A stretch of 64,000 nucleotides of DNA, taken from the NCBI GenBank assembly GCA_009841225.1, contig VXMF01000002.1:191426-255425 (forward strand), read 5' to 3'. Made by a program: the position numbers and the translations under genes. Shown piece after piece: positions 50,789 through 59,943 of the stretch. The notes under the pieces are model-generated. The model did not search any database, was not told the DNA's origin, and was given only the letters and a program-made list of their open reading frames with translations. Within the stretch, counting starts at the first letter, position 1. The number at the start of each line of letters is the position of its first letter. Source of the DNA: Terriglobia bacterium. Its GTDB lineage: Bacteria > Acidobacteriota > Terriglobia > Bryobacterales > UBA6623.

Positions 50789-51997
50789 ATGCAAGGCAGG
50801 CCGTACTACGGCTGGTTCATCGCCGCTTCCTGCTTCTTCATCCTCGCGATGACCGTAGGCATGCCGATGTACGCCATGCCGTTCTTCTACGACCACTACA
50901 TCGAGGAGTTCGACTGGGACCGCGCCGAAACGACCTCAGGCTTCTTCATTTCCACCCTTCTGGTCCTCCCTCTGGGGGGACTGCTCGTGCACCGCTTCAG
51001 CCCGCGCAAGCTCATCATGTTCGGCGCGGTTACGTTCGCTGTCGCGCTCAACTGTCTGGGCCTGATGCAGGGCTCGCTGGCGTTCTACCGCGTCGCATGG
51101 TGCTTGCTGATGGTGGGGTTCGTGTACTCAGGACCCGTACCCAGCCAAGTCCTGTTGGCCAACTGGTTCAACCGGAACCGTGGCAAGGCCATGGCGCTGG
51201 CCTATCTGGGTCTCGGTATCGGAGGCGCGATATCCCAGAAGTTCGTTGCCGGCCCGTTAATCGAAGCGTACGGGTGGCGTGCCGCCCTGCAAATCATGGG
51301 CCTGCTGATTCTGCTGGTCGTGCCTGTTGCGCTGTTCGTCTTGCGCGACAGGCCGTCGGACATGGGATTGGGTCCGGAACCGGCGTCCGACGTGGTCCGC
51401 GAGGCGACGTCCGGTTCGTTGACATTCGGTGAACTCCTGCGGCTCTGGCCATTCTGGCTGATCGCAGTCGGCTCGTTCCTCAGCATCGCGGCGATCGGCT
51501 CTGTCAACCAGCATATGAAGCTGCTGTTCCTGGACGCCGACCTTCCGGCGACACTCGTGGCTGACACCACCTTTGTGATCATGGCCTCGGGCCTCGCGGG
51601 ACGCGTCATCACGGGGTGGCTGGCAGATCGCTTCAGCAAGAAGCGGGTCATGGTCGCCGCTTACCTGCTGGTATCCCTGCCGGTACCCCTCCTCTATGTG
51701 ATCGGCCAGCCGTCGATGACGTACCTGTTCGGCATGGCGTTCGGGTTCGGCCTCGGGGCGAACTACATGCTGATTCCTCTGATGGCTGCCGAACTGTTCG
51801 GAACCGGCGCACTGGCGCGAGTCATGGGCATCGTTTGGCCCTTCGGCCAAGTCGGGCAGGCCACCCTACCGTTCTTCGTGGGCGCCATGCATGACAGCGC
51901 GGGCAATTACGACCTGGCCCTTGCGGTCGTGTTTGCGATCGGCATGTCTGGCGCGGTGTGTATTGCCCTGTTGCCGGCGAAGGGCAAGCCCGGCTGA
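50789..51997 (+). CDS. Major facilitator superfamily transporter, OFA/monocarboxylate-like
   Basis: A 402-residue inner-membrane carrier with twelve predicted helices. The start RPYYGWFIAASCFFILAMTVG and the loop LLVHRFSPRKLIMFGAV (helix 2-3 motif) are typical of oxalate/formate-antiporter and monocarboxylate-type members, as is ANWFNRNRGKAMALAYLG. A second-half motif is GWLADRFSKKRVMV. It likely moves a small organic acid; the substrate is unknown. It may be co-expressed with the PfpI gene upstream. It has no recognisable regulator nearby. Confidence 0.87.
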   Translation: MQGRPYYGWFIAASCFFILAMTVGMPMYAMPFFYDHYIEEFDWDRAETTSGFFISTLLVLPLGGLLVHRFSPRKLIMFGAVTFAVALNCLGLMQGSLAFYRVAWCLLMVGFVYSGPVPSQVLLANWFNRNRGKAMALAYLGLGIGGAISQKFVAGPLIEAYGWRAALQIMGLLILLVVPVALFVLRDRPSDMGLGPEPASDVVREATSGSLTFGELLRLWPFWLIAVGSFLSIAAIGSVNQHMKLLFLDADLPATLVADTTFVIMASGLAGRVITGWLADRFSKKRVMVAAYLLVSLPVPLLYVIGQPSMTYLFGMAFGFGLGANYMLIPLMAAELFGTGALARVMGIVWPFGQVGQATLPFFVGAMHDSAGNYDLALAVVFAIGMSGAVCIALLPAKGKPG

Positions 51998-52197
51998 TCC
52001 GACTTACTGGATCCGCTCAAGAGTTGCGCCCGGGAGGGCGTGCCTGCACGTCGACTCCTGCGCGACGGGTTCTCACATCACCGAGGTAGCGCCACTGCAT
52101 GAGGTATCGACCGTTGCCACCGCGAAGCACCTGTGAGCATGGACTTCCATCCATGGCCCTCTGCTGACGGACCGCACAAGCGGACAGCTGGGATGCG

Positions 52198-53763
52198 CTA
52201 GTCGCTGAACAGCCCGAACGTAAACACGTCGTTCGCCGTCGCGATGGTCACGTACTGTTTGCCGTCGGCGGTGAACGTCATCGGCGAGGCGTAGAGCGTG
52301 TTGCCCATGGAGAAGTGCCAAAGTGCTTCGCCCGTTCGCGCGTCCAACGCGACCAGCGCGCCATCGTCGTCGCCGGTGAACACGAGGTCGCCCGCGGTCG
52401 AGACCGTGCCGGCCCACATCGTCGCAGGGCCGGTCATCTTGTATTCCCAGCGAATCTCTCCGGTCAGGGAGTCAAGCGCCCGCAAGTAGAACTGCCCCGG
52501 CTCCGAGGGGATTTGGCGGCTACCCCCGCCCCGGAAGCCGCTCGACGGCACGGGTTCCTTGGCCGAGCCGGTATAGATGTCGCACATCTCGAGCGTGACG
52601 ACGTAGAGCAGCCCGATCTCGGGATTGATCGACGGCGACATCCAGTTCGTCGCCCCGCGCACCGACGGGCAGACTTTCACTCCGGCCGGCGTCGGCTCGA
52701 GGCCGGGGACCTCGATCGGCCGCCCGCTCGCATCGATCCCGGTCGCCCAATCGAGGCGTTCGACGAACCGCGTCGCCTGCAGGTACTCGCCCGTCTCGCG
52801 ATCGAGCAAGTAGTAGAAACCGTTGCGGTCGGCGTGCAACATCAGCTTGCGCATCTCGCCCTTGTACTCGCGATCGACGAGGACGAGCTGCTCGTTGGCA
52901 TCCCAATCGTGGGTATCGTGCGGAGTGAACTGGAAGTACCACTTCATCTCGCCGGTATCGGCGTCGAGCGCGATGACCGAGTTGGAGTACAGGTTGTCGC
53001 CGCGCCTGCGGCCGCCGTAGAAGTCCGGCCAGGGGTTGCCGGTCGGCCAGTAGATCAAGTTCAGCTCCGGATCGTAGGAGCCGGTGGTCCAAGTGGGAGC
53101 GCCTCCCCACTTTGACGGGAACCCTCCCCAAGTCTCTGAACCCGGCTCGCCTTCTGCCGGAACCGTCCAGAAGCGCCAAAGCTCCTCTCCGGTGTCGGTC
53201 GACAGTGCCGCGACGAAACCGCGCTGTCCGGTCCCTCCGCCGGCCGTGCCGACCAAGACCTGCCCTTTCACAATCAGCGGAGCGAGGGAAGTATAGTAGC
53301 CCTCCTCATACGAGGCGTACTCGCGCTCCCAGATCAGCGCTCCCGTGAGCCGATCGAGCTTCACTAAGTGACAGTCGGCGGCCAAGAAGAAGACCGCGTC
53401 GCCCCACAGCGCCGCTCCCCGGTTCTGGGCCCTGCGCGGAGCTTCAGCTAGGTAGCTCCAAATCCGTCGGCCGGTTCCGGCGTCGAGCGCGTGCAGCTCG
53501 TTCGTGTTGGTCAGGTACATCACCCCGTCGTAGACAAGCGGAGTAGTCTCGAGCCGCCGTGCGCCGGGGACGTGATAGACCCACTTCGGCACCAGGGAGC
53601 TGACGTTGTCCCGGTTGATCTGATCGAGCGAGCTGTGCCGCAACGAGGCATAGTCGCCCGAGTACGTTAGCCAGTCGTCGCCCGCTCCTTCGAGAATGGC
53701 GGCCTCATCGATCTGACCGATCGCCGCGGCGGAGAGTACCAGAGCGCAGAGGAGGAGTCGCAT
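52198..53763 (-). CDS. PQQ-dependent alcohol dehydrogenase, possible lanthanide type
   Basis: A 521-residue periplasmic quinoprotein with a signal peptide (MRLLLCALVLSAAAIG). The propeller repeats A-x-D-x-x-T-G-x-x-x-W recur (HALDAGTGRRIWSY, KLDRLTGALIWERE, VALDARTGEALWHF). The catalytic region is FTPHDTHDWDANEQ: D286 aligns with the catalytic aspartate and D288, two residues on, with the extra acid that marks lanthanide-using enzymes such as XoxF. The vicinal disulfide of classical methanol dehydrogenases is missing (only one Cys at the position, AADCH). It oxidises an alcohol or sugar and passes electrons to the cytochrome encoded directly upstream; the stop of that gene abuts its ATG. Confidence 0.88.
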   Translation of the reverse strand: MRLLLCALVLSAAAIGQIDEAAILEGAGDDWLTYSGDYASLRHSSLDQINRDNVSSLVPKWVYHVPGARRLETTPLVYDGVMYLTNTNELHALDAGTGRRIWSYLAEAPRRAQNRGAALWGDAVFFLAADCHLVKLDRLTGALIWEREYASYEEGYYTSLAPLIVKGQVLVGTAGGGTGQRGFVAALSTDTGEELWRFWTVPAEGEPGSETWGGFPSKWGGAPTWTTGSYDPELNLIYWPTGNPWPDFYGGRRRGDNLYSNSVIALDADTGEMKWYFQFTPHDTHDWDANEQLVLVDREYKGEMRKLMLHADRNGFYYLLDRETGEYLQATRFVERLDWATGIDASGRPIEVPGLEPTPAGVKVCPSVRGATNWMSPSINPEIGLLYVVTLEMCDIYTGSAKEPVPSSGFRGGGSRQIPSEPGQFYLRALDSLTGEIRWEYKMTGPATMWAGTVSTAGDLVFTGDDDGALVALDARTGEALWHFSMGNTLYASPMTFTADGKQYVTIATANDVFTFGLFSD

Positions 53764-54546
53764 CTATCGAGAGGTCTGTCGGCTGAGGAACGCAACCAAG
53801 TCGCGCACCTGGTTGTCCGCGAGGCGAGTCGCGGCGTCCTGAGGCATCCAGGAGTTGGTCTCAAAGCGCAGTCGCCCGAGCTCGTCGCCGCGCAGCAAGT
53901 GCAGTCGCCCGGAGGAGTCCAAGACTTGCGCGGAGAAGTTCGTGCGGTTCCTGACCACGGCTCGAACGTTTCCGTCGAGTGTCGCCGCCTCGAAACCGCG
54001 GGTGATCCGAGCGTTCGGGTCGAGCAGCGCTTCGCGGATCTGATCGATGCGGCGGCCCGAGCCGATGACAGAGAGGTCCGGTCCGAGGAGCCCGCCGCGG
54101 CCGCGGATCCGATGGCATTCGACGCAGCCGCCCGCGCCGAAGAACAGCGCTTCGCCCGCGGCGACGTCCCCCTCCACTCTCGACTCCACTGCTGGCGCGC
54201 TCAGGCTGCGAACGAAGGCGACGAGGTTCCAAATCTGTTCGTCGGGGAACGGAAACGGCGGCATGTCCGCTTCGGGCACGCCCTGCTGGATGGAAGTGAA
54301 CAACTGATCGTCGTCGGCGCGCCGGACTTCGCGAGCGTCGACCAAGCTGGGGCCGCGGCCGCCTTCGCCGTTCGTTCCGTGGCAGGCAGAGCAGGCGTCG
54401 AGGAAATGGGCCCTACCCGCCTCGACGGCCTCGGGCGTGTAGCCGGCGGCGAAACAGACGACGCCTGTCAGCGCCGTCAGAATCCAAATCCTCGCGGCCT
54501 GGACCTTATGTCCGCTCCTTGATGTCACTATGCAGCCCATGGGCAA
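53764..54546 (-). CDS. Diheme c-type cytochrome, electron acceptor for the PQQ dehydrogenase
   Basis: A 260-residue exported protein with a hydrophobic signal (IWILTALTGVVCFAAG). Two c-type heme motifs are present: CSACH (in FLDACSACHGTNGEGG) and CVECH (in GAGGCVECHRIRGRGG), each in a separate cytochrome fold, with candidate methionine ligands in EADMPPFPF and NSWMPQDAA. It should take electrons from the PQQ dehydrogenase whose ATG follows its TAG without a gap. The start is uncertain: ATG 54546, ATG 54540 and GTG 54528 are all in frame and none has a strong ribosome site. Confidence 0.87.
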   Translation of the reverse strand: MPMGCIVTSRSGHKVQAARIWILTALTGVVCFAAGYTPEAVEAGRAHFLDACSACHGTNGEGGRGPSLVDAREVRRADDDQLFTSIQQGVPEADMPPFPFPDEQIWNLVAFVRSLSAPAVESRVEGDVAAGEALFFGAGGCVECHRIRGRGGLLGPDLSVIGSGRRIDQIREALLDPNARITRGFEAATLDGNVRAVVRNRTNFSAQVLDSSGRLHLLRGDELGRLRFETNSWMPQDAATRLADNQVRDLVAFLSRQTSR

Positions 54547-54795
54547 GGGCCGGTCTTGGTCCCGGCCGCGCTACCAGCCCGACTGGTAGTCGAATGATGA
54601 GGCCGCCGGCGCGAGTCTCGGTCTGGGATTTCCATTCTGGCCATCCCAACGCGTCGATCGTAGCCGAGCATGCGGCTCGGGCGCAACGGGCTTCAGCGAA
54701 GCCAAATGCAACGAGAGCCACGACGGTGGCGAACCCGTCAGCACGGTTGCTGACGAGAGAGCCAAACTCTTCGGGAACTTCGAACCACAACGCGA

Positions 54796-54801
54796 TAGAA
54801 T
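54796..54801 (+). promoter_or_regulatory. Possible -10 element (TAGAAT) for sulfatase 1
   Basis: TAGAAT lies 24 bases before the ATG at 54826, inside the dyad-like CGCGATAGAATCGCG. No -35 element is clear. A short leader is implied. Confidence 0.35.
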
Positions 54802-54825
54802 CGCGAGATCTTGGCGAGCCTAGGG

Positions 54826-56319
54826 ATGCGACCGACCGTCCAGCTGGCATTCATCGGACTGATCGCGATGTTCCAGCCGGCGGCTTTGCCCGCGCAACCG
54901 CCAAACATCGTCCTGATCTTTGTCGATGACCTTGGCTGGGTCGACCTCTCCTGCTACGGGAACAGGTACATTGACACGCCGAACATAGACCGGCTCGCGA
55001 GCCGCGGCGTGCGATTCACCGACGCGTACTCGGCCGCTCCGGTATGCGCTCCGACGCGGGTGAGCCTGCTGACCGGCCAGCATCCGGCGCGCCTTGGCAT
55101 GCCGATGCTCACGCGGCCCCATCGGCGGCCCTGGGCGAAGCTCACCCCACCGCAGAACGCCTATGCATTGCCAACCAGCACGCCCACGCTGGCACCCGCA
55201 TTGACCCGTGCCGGCTACGTCTCTACCCTGATCGGGAAGTGGCATTTGGGTTTCGGAAATCGTCCCCACGACCTCGATAGCTTCACCATGCCACCCGGCA
55301 TCGGGCCTAAGTCCCCAGCCGTGGCCTTCGGCTTTACTCGCCCGCCGCTCTGGCAAGAGGACGGCCAGACGAACACACCCGAAGACGAGTTCGCCCGTCA
55401 GAACCCCTACAAGGGGATCGGGCCGCAGGTCGCACAGGCAGTCAAGTTCATCAAGGCCCATCGAGGAAGGCCGTTCTTCGCATTCCTCTCGTACTCCATG
55501 GTTCACATCCCGATGCAGGCGCGTCCGCAGTTGATCACGAAGTACAAGCAGCGCATCGGCGGAACTGGCACAAGAATCGATCCACGCTACGCCGCCATGG
55601 TCGAGACGGTCGACGAATCAGTTGGCTTGATCACGGACACACTGCGAGAGCTGAACCTCGACGACCGCACGGCTGTGTTCTTCGCCTCGGACAACGGAGG
55701 CTTGATTCGGGTCTATCACAGCGACGGCCCGGTCGTTACCTCGAACGAACCTCTGCGAGGCGAAAAAGGAACGCTCTATGAGGGCGGAGTCCGGATCCCC
55801 TTTATTGCTTCCCTGCCAGGTGTGTTTCGTGAAGGGGCGGTCGAAGAACAACCTGTCCTGACGACGGACCTACTGCCGACCTTTCTCCATATCGCCGGCG
55901 TCAAACCGCCGGACAATCATGTCCTCGACGGCGTCTCGCTCAAACCGAACCTAACCAACGGCACCCCGATCGAAGATCGTGCACTCTACTGGCACTATCC
56001 GGCATACCATCACTCGACACCGGCATCATCCATTCGACTCGGCCACTACAAGTTGCTCGAATTCTACGAGGGCGGCCGTCGAGAGCTCTACAACCTCGAG
56101 GCGGACTTGGCAGAGAAGACTGATCTGGCCGAGAAAGAGCCGCAACGAGTCGAGGAACTCGCTAAGCGACTCGACGCTTGGCGACTGGCAGTCGGAGCTC
56201 GCCTCCCGACTTCAAATCCCCACTATGACCCGGCTCGCGCCCACGTATGGGGCGTTCGCCCGGAATTGCCCTGGCAGGAGGTCCCCCGGGCGGCACTCCA
56301 GATCAGGCACGTCGAGTAA
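54826..56319 (+). CDS. Sulfatase 1 (arylsulfatase type)
   Basis: A 497-residue exported enzyme; ATG 54826 starts a signal peptide (MRPTVQLAFIGLIAMFQPAA), while a TTG at 54811 is also possible. The metal-binding aspartates are in IVLIFVDDLGWVD (D34, D35). The formylglycine motif C-x-P-x-R is VCAPTRVSLLTG with the cysteine at C74; it must be oxidised by a formylglycine-generating enzyme encoded elsewhere. Other conserved parts are LIGKWHLGF, FFASDNGG and LRGEKGTLYEGGVRIPF. It removes sulfate esters from a glycan or aryl compound; substrate unknown. The arrangement is that of S1-family arylsulfatases A/N-acetylgalactosamine-6-sulfatases. Confidence 0.92.
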   Translation: MRPTVQLAFIGLIAMFQPAALPAQPPNIVLIFVDDLGWVDLSCYGNRYIDTPNIDRLASRGVRFTDAYSAAPVCAPTRVSLLTGQHPARLGMPMLTRPHRRPWAKLTPPQNAYALPTSTPTLAPALTRAGYVSTLIGKWHLGFGNRPHDLDSFTMPPGIGPKSPAVAFGFTRPPLWQEDGQTNTPEDEFARQNPYKGIGPQVAQAVKFIKAHRGRPFFAFLSYSMVHIPMQARPQLITKYKQRIGGTGTRIDPRYAAMVETVDESVGLITDTLRELNLDDRTAVFFASDNGGLIRVYHSDGPVVTSNEPLRGEKGTLYEGGVRIPFIASLPGVFREGAVEEQPVLTTDLLPTFLHIAGVKPPDNHVLDGVSLKPNLTNGTPIEDRALYWHYPAYHHSTPASSIRLGHYKLLEFYEGGRRELYNLEADLAEKTDLAEKEPQRVEELAKRLDAWRLAVGARLPTSNPHYDPARAHVWGVRPELPWQEVPRAALQIRHVE

Positions 56320-56502
56320 GCACCGAACAGCTCGGAGCATACTCATCGCGAGTCCGGGCACCCTAGTGCGCGATCAGCCTAAGGTCCGGCTTGTCTCGGC
56401 TTGAGCCGTGGGGGGAGGGGCGCGGCATAAGCCGCGAGCGCGACTGATGCGAGGGGCGCGCGAGCAGAAGTACAGCGAATGACTTCGTCGCTCGCCGCAG
56501 AG

Positions 56503-57969
56503 CTATTCATAGACCGCTTGCGGCTTGTTTTCTGAGGGCAGGTGTTCGGCCAACGCGTCGATCACGGCGCGGTGTTCGGCGGTTACGGATTGATGGCCGA
56601 GGTTGTTCCATTCGTTGGGATCGGAAACGTGATCGTAGAGTTCTTCGGTTCCATCGTGGTAGCGGATGTAGCGGTAGCGGTTGGATCTCAGCGAGTGGTT
56701 GTTCTGGCCGTAGGTGGTGAGTGCGGGGCGTGTCCAGGGGAGAGCTGGATCACTCAAGAGCGGGGAGATGGATTGCCCATCAAGTCCCGGGCGCGGCGAC
56801 AAGCCAGCCAGTTCGAGCAGAGTGGGGTAGAGGTCGATGAGGCTGACGACGCGATCGCATTGGACGCCGCGTTGCGTGGCAATTGGTGAGTTCTCGGGGA
56901 GGGCGATGACCAGTGTGGTGCGTGTGCTAGCTTCCCAGAGCGCGTGTTTTCGCCAGTGTTGTTTTTGGCCGAGGTGCCAGCCGTGATCACCCCAGAGGAC
57001 GACGATGGTGTTGCGAGCGTGGGGAGAGCGATCAAGCGCATCGAGTACGCGGCCGACCTGTGCGTCCGCAAAGCTGATGGTGGCAAGGTAGCCTTGCACG
57101 GCGTGCTTCCACTGGTTGTGCTTGAGGATGGAGGCGTGGTCGCCGCCGGGGTGGGCGAAGTTTCTGGCGCCGGAGGGATCGTAGACTTCAGCGGCGAGTT
57201 TGCGACCGAAGGGTGGGATGTCGGCTAGATCGCCCTCGATCACAGATGGCAGAGAGATGGAATTGAGGGGGTGGAGGTCAAAATACTGTTCTGGGACGAC
57301 CCAGGGCATGTGAGGCTTGGTGAGGCCATAGGCAACGAAAAAGGGTTTGTCGTGCGTCTCACCTAGTTCGGCGATGACCTGATCGGCGATTTGCGCGTCG
57401 AACATGTCTGTGTCTTTGAGCGGCGTGGGGCCCCAGTTGACCCACATATCGTCCGGGGCATTCTTGGGGCGTGGCGTTTTGGGTCGTTTGGCAGAGCTTG
57501 CCGAGAAGTATTGGTCCCAGGACGCCTCATCGTAGGCGCCTCTACTGTGATAGATCTTGCCGCCGCCCTTGGCGATGTAGCCGTGGTCGCGAAAGTACTG
57601 GGGGAGGGTGACGGCATCGGGCAAATGGGTGCGAAGTTTTTCCATGTTGCCGTAGACCCCGGAGCGTGCAGGGGTGATGCCGGTCATCAAGCTGACGCGT
57701 GAGGGATTGCAGAGTGGTGCGGAAGCGTAGGCGCGTGTGAACGAGACTCCTCGCGCGGCAAGGCGGTCAATGTTGGGGGTGAGCGAATTCGGATGACCGC
57801 CCAGGTGGCCGACCCAATGGTTGAGATCGTCTACGGCGATGAATAGGACGTTTGGCTTGGTTTGCTCGGCGGCTGGGAAGCAGAAGGTAGCGAACGTGAG
57901 GCAGAAGCCTACTAGCGCAAGCAGCCGGTGGGGCGTCGTATCCGATCGGACGTTTCGGGGGATCGCCAT
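56503..57969 (-). CDS. Sulfatase 2 (iduronate-2-sulfatase type), atypical composition
   Basis: A 488-residue exported enzyme counted from ATG 57969, which begins a signal peptide (LLALVGFCLTFATFCFP); an open frame extends to 58164 but lacks signal character. Metal-binding residues are in VLFIAVDDLNHW, and the formylglycine motif is LCNPSRVSLMTG with the cysteine at C87. KGGGKIYHSR, ALWGDHGWHLGQKQHWRKHALWE and the C-terminal YRYIRYHDGTEELYDH are typical of iduronate-2-sulfatase relatives. It would remove 2-O-sulfate from uronic acids in glycosaminoglycan-like polymers, by family analogy. The gene stands out: about 52-55% GC in sampled lines versus 60-75% elsewhere, and a strong C-over-G bias on the coding strand. 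Confidence 0.9.
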   Translation of the reverse strand: MAIPRNVRSDTTPHRLLALVGFCLTFATFCFPAAEQTKPNVLFIAVDDLNHWVGHLGGHPNSLTPNIDRLAARGVSFTRAYASAPLCNPSRVSLMTGITPARSGVYGNMEKLRTHLPDAVTLPQYFRDHGYIAKGGGKIYHSRGAYDEASWDQYFSASSAKRPKTPRPKNAPDDMWVNWGPTPLKDTDMFDAQIADQVIAELGETHDKPFFVAYGLTKPHMPWVVPEQYFDLHPLNSISLPSVIEGDLADIPPFGRKLAAEVYDPSGARNFAHPGGDHASILKHNQWKHAVQGYLATISFADAQVGRVLDALDRSPHARNTIVVLWGDHGWHLGQKQHWRKHALWEASTRTTLVIALPENSPIATQRGVQCDRVVSLIDLYPTLLELAGLSPRPGLDGQSISPLLSDPALPWTRPALTTYGQNNHSLRSNRYRYIRYHDGTEELYDHVSDPNEWNNLGHQSVTAEHRAVIDALAEHLPSENKPQAVYE

Positions 57970-58338
57970 GGAGTACTTATCTCGACCTCCATTGTTGTGG
58001 ACGGGATTGGGCGAGGCCGCGCTGCACGACGGCTCGATTCTAGCGCTTGGGTCTGGCTTGCCGGATAGCTGTCGCAAACGAGCGTACCGTGGGGTGACCG
58101 TGCGAGAAGCCGGTAAGCCCGATGAGAGAGGCCTCTGAGGCCCCGTTGGGGCCGATCCAGGCAATTTCGAGGGCTCGCTCAGGCGGCGTTAGGGGGCGTC
58201 AAAACGTCAACGGTTCGGCCAGCCTGAAACAAGCGTCTTTCCGCTCCAATCCTGTGTAGCCCCGAAAGGGCAGGATTGGCACGAGGATCGCCGGATATCT
58301 CTTAAGTCATTTATATTCAATTGCCTACAGAGGAATTT
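57970..58338. other. 369-base region between sulfatase 2 and tRNA-Met
   Basis: No gene seen. It contains the structured hairpin at 58246-58279 and an AT-rich patch from about 58295 to 58340. The tRNA is transcribed towards this region, so the hairpin may end or process that transcript. Confidence 0.45.
58246..58279. other. Bulged hairpin downstream of tRNA-Met
   Basis: CCAATCCT and AGGATTGG (8 bp) enclose a second stem GCCC/GGGC with loop CGAAA and a 5-base bulge (GTGTA). It is 60 bases beyond the tRNA 3' end in the direction of transcription. No T-run follows on either strand. Confidence 0.4.
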
Positions 58339-58415
<77 letters not shown>

Positions 58416-58518
58416 TTTCGACGATATCACCCAGAGGCATCGGAGTCAACCTCAGGCCGATTCGAAGGGCTCGCCGGTCGGACTGAATCGGACAGTTGCT
58501 GGCCCTGCAGATCGACAC

Positions 58519-59943
58519 TCACTCAGCCATCGTCCATCGCTCCGGGGCCGCCCAACCCTCGGGGGTAGGCGCAGTCATCGGAGGCACTCCGCCATCTTGG
58601 CGGATGGCCCGGAACACCTTGAGTTCGCTCAGCATCTCCTGGGTCCGCTCGCGCTCGCGCTTTGCAAGATCGACCTTTTCGAAAGGATCTGTCTTGAGGT
58701 TAAAGAGTTCTACGGTCACCGGCCGGGCCTCTCTTTGCCGAGCCGGGAGCTGGGGCGGAGGAGCGTCCGCCGGGTTCGCCCCCAGAATCGGCGCACCGCG
58801 CCGCACGATCTTCCAGTCCCCGCTGATCAGGGCCAGCTGCTCGTCACCGTAGCGCTCGTAATACGAGAAGAAGCGCCTCTGACGCTCTGGCTCGGTGCCG
58901 GCGATCACATCGAAAACGTCTTCGCCATCCAGCGGCTCGCCTGGCCCCCCGGCTCCTCCAAGACCGACCACCCGGCGTAGCGTCGGCAGCACATCCAGAT
59001 AGCTCATCAGTCCGGTGACCTTGCGGCCCCCGCCAGATATCCGGCTCGGCCAGCGCAACGCTGCCGCCACCCTGGTGCCGCCCTCATAGACGGTGCCCTT
59101 CCCTGCCCGCAAGGGTGTGTTGTCGGCCAGCGCCTGACCACCGTTGTCGCTCGCGAACCATACCAGGGTGTCGTCCTCCACGCCGCTGCGCTGCAGTGCT
59201 TCGAGGATGCGGCCGATCGCGGCGTCCATCGCAGCCACCATCGCCATGTAGATGCGGCGCCTCTCGTCCTCCACCGCAGAGAACGGCGTCAGCCATTGAT
59301 CCGGTACCTGCAGGGGCGTATGGGGAGCGTTGAACGGCACATACAGGAAGAACGGCCCCGCAGCCGCGTGCTGGTCGATGAATCTGACCGCCTCGTCGGC
59401 GATCAAATCCGTGGAGTATCCCTCGTCAGCGTTCGACTCGAAGCCTCGGTGCCAGTCCAGCTGGCCTTCCCGGAAGTGCGAGTAATAGTCGATGTTCCCG
59501 TTGTAGTGGCCCACGAAGGATGTGAAGCCTTGATTCAGCGGGTGAAACCTTCGAAATGCGTGTCCGATGTGCCATTTCCCAGAAATGCCCCGCTGCCTGT
59601 AGCCTGCCCTTGCCAGCATCTCCGGCAATGTCTCTTCTGCCGCTGGGACGCCAACCTTGAGAAACGGCCGGCACACGGCGCGCTGCATGCCGAAGCGAAT
59701 CGGGTAGCGTCCCGTCATCAGGCCGGCCCGGGTTGGTGAACATACCGGACAGGCGTAAAAGCGATCGAGCTCAACGCCTTCGTTCGCAATGCGGTCGATG
59801 CTAGGAGTCGGGATATCGCCGCCGTGATAGCTGACGTCATTCCAACCCAAGTCATCGGCCAGGATCAGCACGATGTTTGGCCGCCCATCAGCAACCGCGC
59901 AGGTGCAGGCAAGCATAGCTGCAAGAGTCAGGATTCTCGTCAT
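58519..59943 (-). CDS. Sulfatase 3 (arylsulfatase type)
   Basis: A 474-residue exported enzyme from ATG 59943, which overlaps the stop of the upstream P-loop gene (ATGA) and begins a signal peptide (MTRILTLAAMLACTCAVADG). Metal-site aspartates are in IVLILADDLGWND (D30, D31). The formylglycine motif is VCSPTRAGLMTG, cysteine C68. GKWHIGHAF, VWFASDNGGQAL and GKGTVYEGGTRVAAAL are conserved elements. Likely periplasmic; substrate unknown. It is the third gene of an unexpected lpxD - P-loop protein - sulfatase operon. Confidence 0.92.
   Translation of the reverse strand: MTRILTLAAMLACTCAVADGRPNIVLILADDLGWNDVSYHGGDIPTPSIDRIANEGVELDRFYACPVCSPTRAGLMTGRYPIRFGMQRAVCRPFLKVGVPAAEETLPEMLARAGYRQRGISGKWHIGHAFRRFHPLNQGFTSFVGHYNGNIDYYSHFREGQLDWHRGFESNADEGYSTDLIADEAVRFIDQHAAAGPFFLYVPFNAPHTPLQVPDQWLTPFSAVEDERRRIYMAMVAAMDAAIGRILEALQRSGVEDDTLVWFASDNGGQALADNTPLRAGKGTVYEGGTRVAAALRWPSRISGGGRKVTGLMSYLDVLPTLRRVVGLGGAGGPGEPLDGEDVFDVIAGTEPERQRRFFSYYERYGDEQLALISGDWKIVRRGAPILGANPADAPPPQLPARQREARPVTVELFNLKTDPFEKVDLAKRERERTQEMLSELKVFRAIRQDGGVPPMTAPTPEGWAAPERWTMAE

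Noticed and set aside
49751..50896. 381-codon minus-strand frame opposite the PfpI and MFS genes
   Set aside because: Composition is that of antisense sequence and the plus-strand genes have conserved motifs and a strong ribosome site.
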